Shown: piece after piece, positions 8,588 through 8,706 of the stretch
How the letters are laid out: each line of letters opens with the position of its first letter
Position numbering within the stretch: position 1 is the first letter of the stretch
DNA from: Verrucomicrobiota bacterium
GTDB lineage: Bacteria; Verrucomicrobiota; Verrucomicrobiia; Opitutales; Opitutaceae
DNA length: 8,706 bases
Assembly: GCA_023446735.1 (NCBI GenBank)
Contig: JAEXPQ010000284.1
Coordinates: 1 to 8,706, forward strand
Direction: 5' to 3'
The notes under the pieces: generated by a model
Told to the model about the DNA's origin: nothing
Seen by the model: the letters and a program-made list of their open reading frames with translations, nothing else
Database searches by the model: none
Position numbers and translations under genes: made by a program

Positions 8588-8706
8588 ATGTCCACGACCG
8601 CGGCTCAGCCGAATCCCGATCACGTGCTCCGCATTGCGCAGGAGCTGAATCTGAAAGTCTTCCAGGTCGCCGCCACGGCGCAGCTCTTCGCCGAGGGCGC
8701 CACGGT
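8588..8706 (+). CDS. Tex-type RNA-binding transcription accessory protein, N-terminal fragment
   Basis: Only the first 39 codons are inside the window. After a short leader (MSTTAAQPNPDH) the sequence VLRIAQELNLKVFQVAATAQ and LFAEGATV resembles the start of Tex. In that family a short helix (I-A-x-E-L) is followed by x-x-QV-x-A-x-x-x-L-x-EGATV, then PFIARYRKE, which would lie just beyond base 8706. Tex proteins are cytoplasmic, with an HhH/YqgF core and a C-terminal S1 RNA-binding domain, none of it visible here. The ATG at 8588 is the first Met in frame; no Shine-Dalgarno is apparent. The call rests on one short motif, so it is probable rather than certain. Confidence 0.7.
   Translation, partial: MSTTAAQPNPDHVLRIAQELNLKVFQVAATAQLFAEGAT

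Overview
The window is very GC-rich, with strong G/C preference at third codon positions. It holds seven protein genes, two of them cut by the window edges. The gene content (a tilS-ftsH pair, then secreted glycan-active enzymes, a heparinase II/III-fold protein and a LamG-fold protein) and the GC content suggest a free-living Gram-negative bacterium of the Planctomycetota-Verrucomicrobiota type. A high-GC Opitutaceae-like verrucomicrobium is my best guess. That taxonomic call is inference from gene content, since no rRNA is present.

Layout. Positions 2-742 (+) are the 3' part of tilS (tRNA-Ile lysidine synthetase). It overlaps ftsH (735-2747, +), the membrane-bound AAA+ zinc protease, by 8 bases. 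A strong intrinsic terminator (2771-2805) closes that unit. A secreted GH95 alpha-L-fucosidase-type glycosidase follows (2870-5272, +). Only 8 bases beyond its stop, and converging on it, lies a minus-strand pair: a secreted heparinase II/III-family protein (7701 down to 5857) and a small rhomboid intramembrane protease (5847 down to 5281). The Shine-Dalgarno of the rhomboid gene is built into the stop codon of the heparinase gene. A secreted LamG (concanavalin A-like) domain protein (7781-8467, +) is divergent from the pair across a 79-base gap. The start of a Tex-type RNA-binding transcription accessory protein enters at 8588 (+).

How the genes relate. The outer genes are housekeeping (tRNA modification, membrane protein quality control, Tex). 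The inner genes look like an accessory polysaccharide-handling block: an exo-acting fucosidase or galactosidase, a polysaccharide-lyase-like enzyme and a beta-sandwich domain protein, all with signal peptides. There is no SusC/SusD pair, sulfatase, transporter or dedicated regulator in view, so this is not a complete polysaccharide utilisation locus. The rhomboid is tied to the lyase by translational coupling, but its substrate is unknown.

I see no tRNA, rRNA, CRISPR array, insertion sequence or attachment site. No stretch longer than about 125 bases lacks a gene. I do not see clear evidence of an undescribed system. The most interesting points are the lyase-rhomboid coupling, the divergent GTG/GTG pair, and hairpins at gene ends and leaders.
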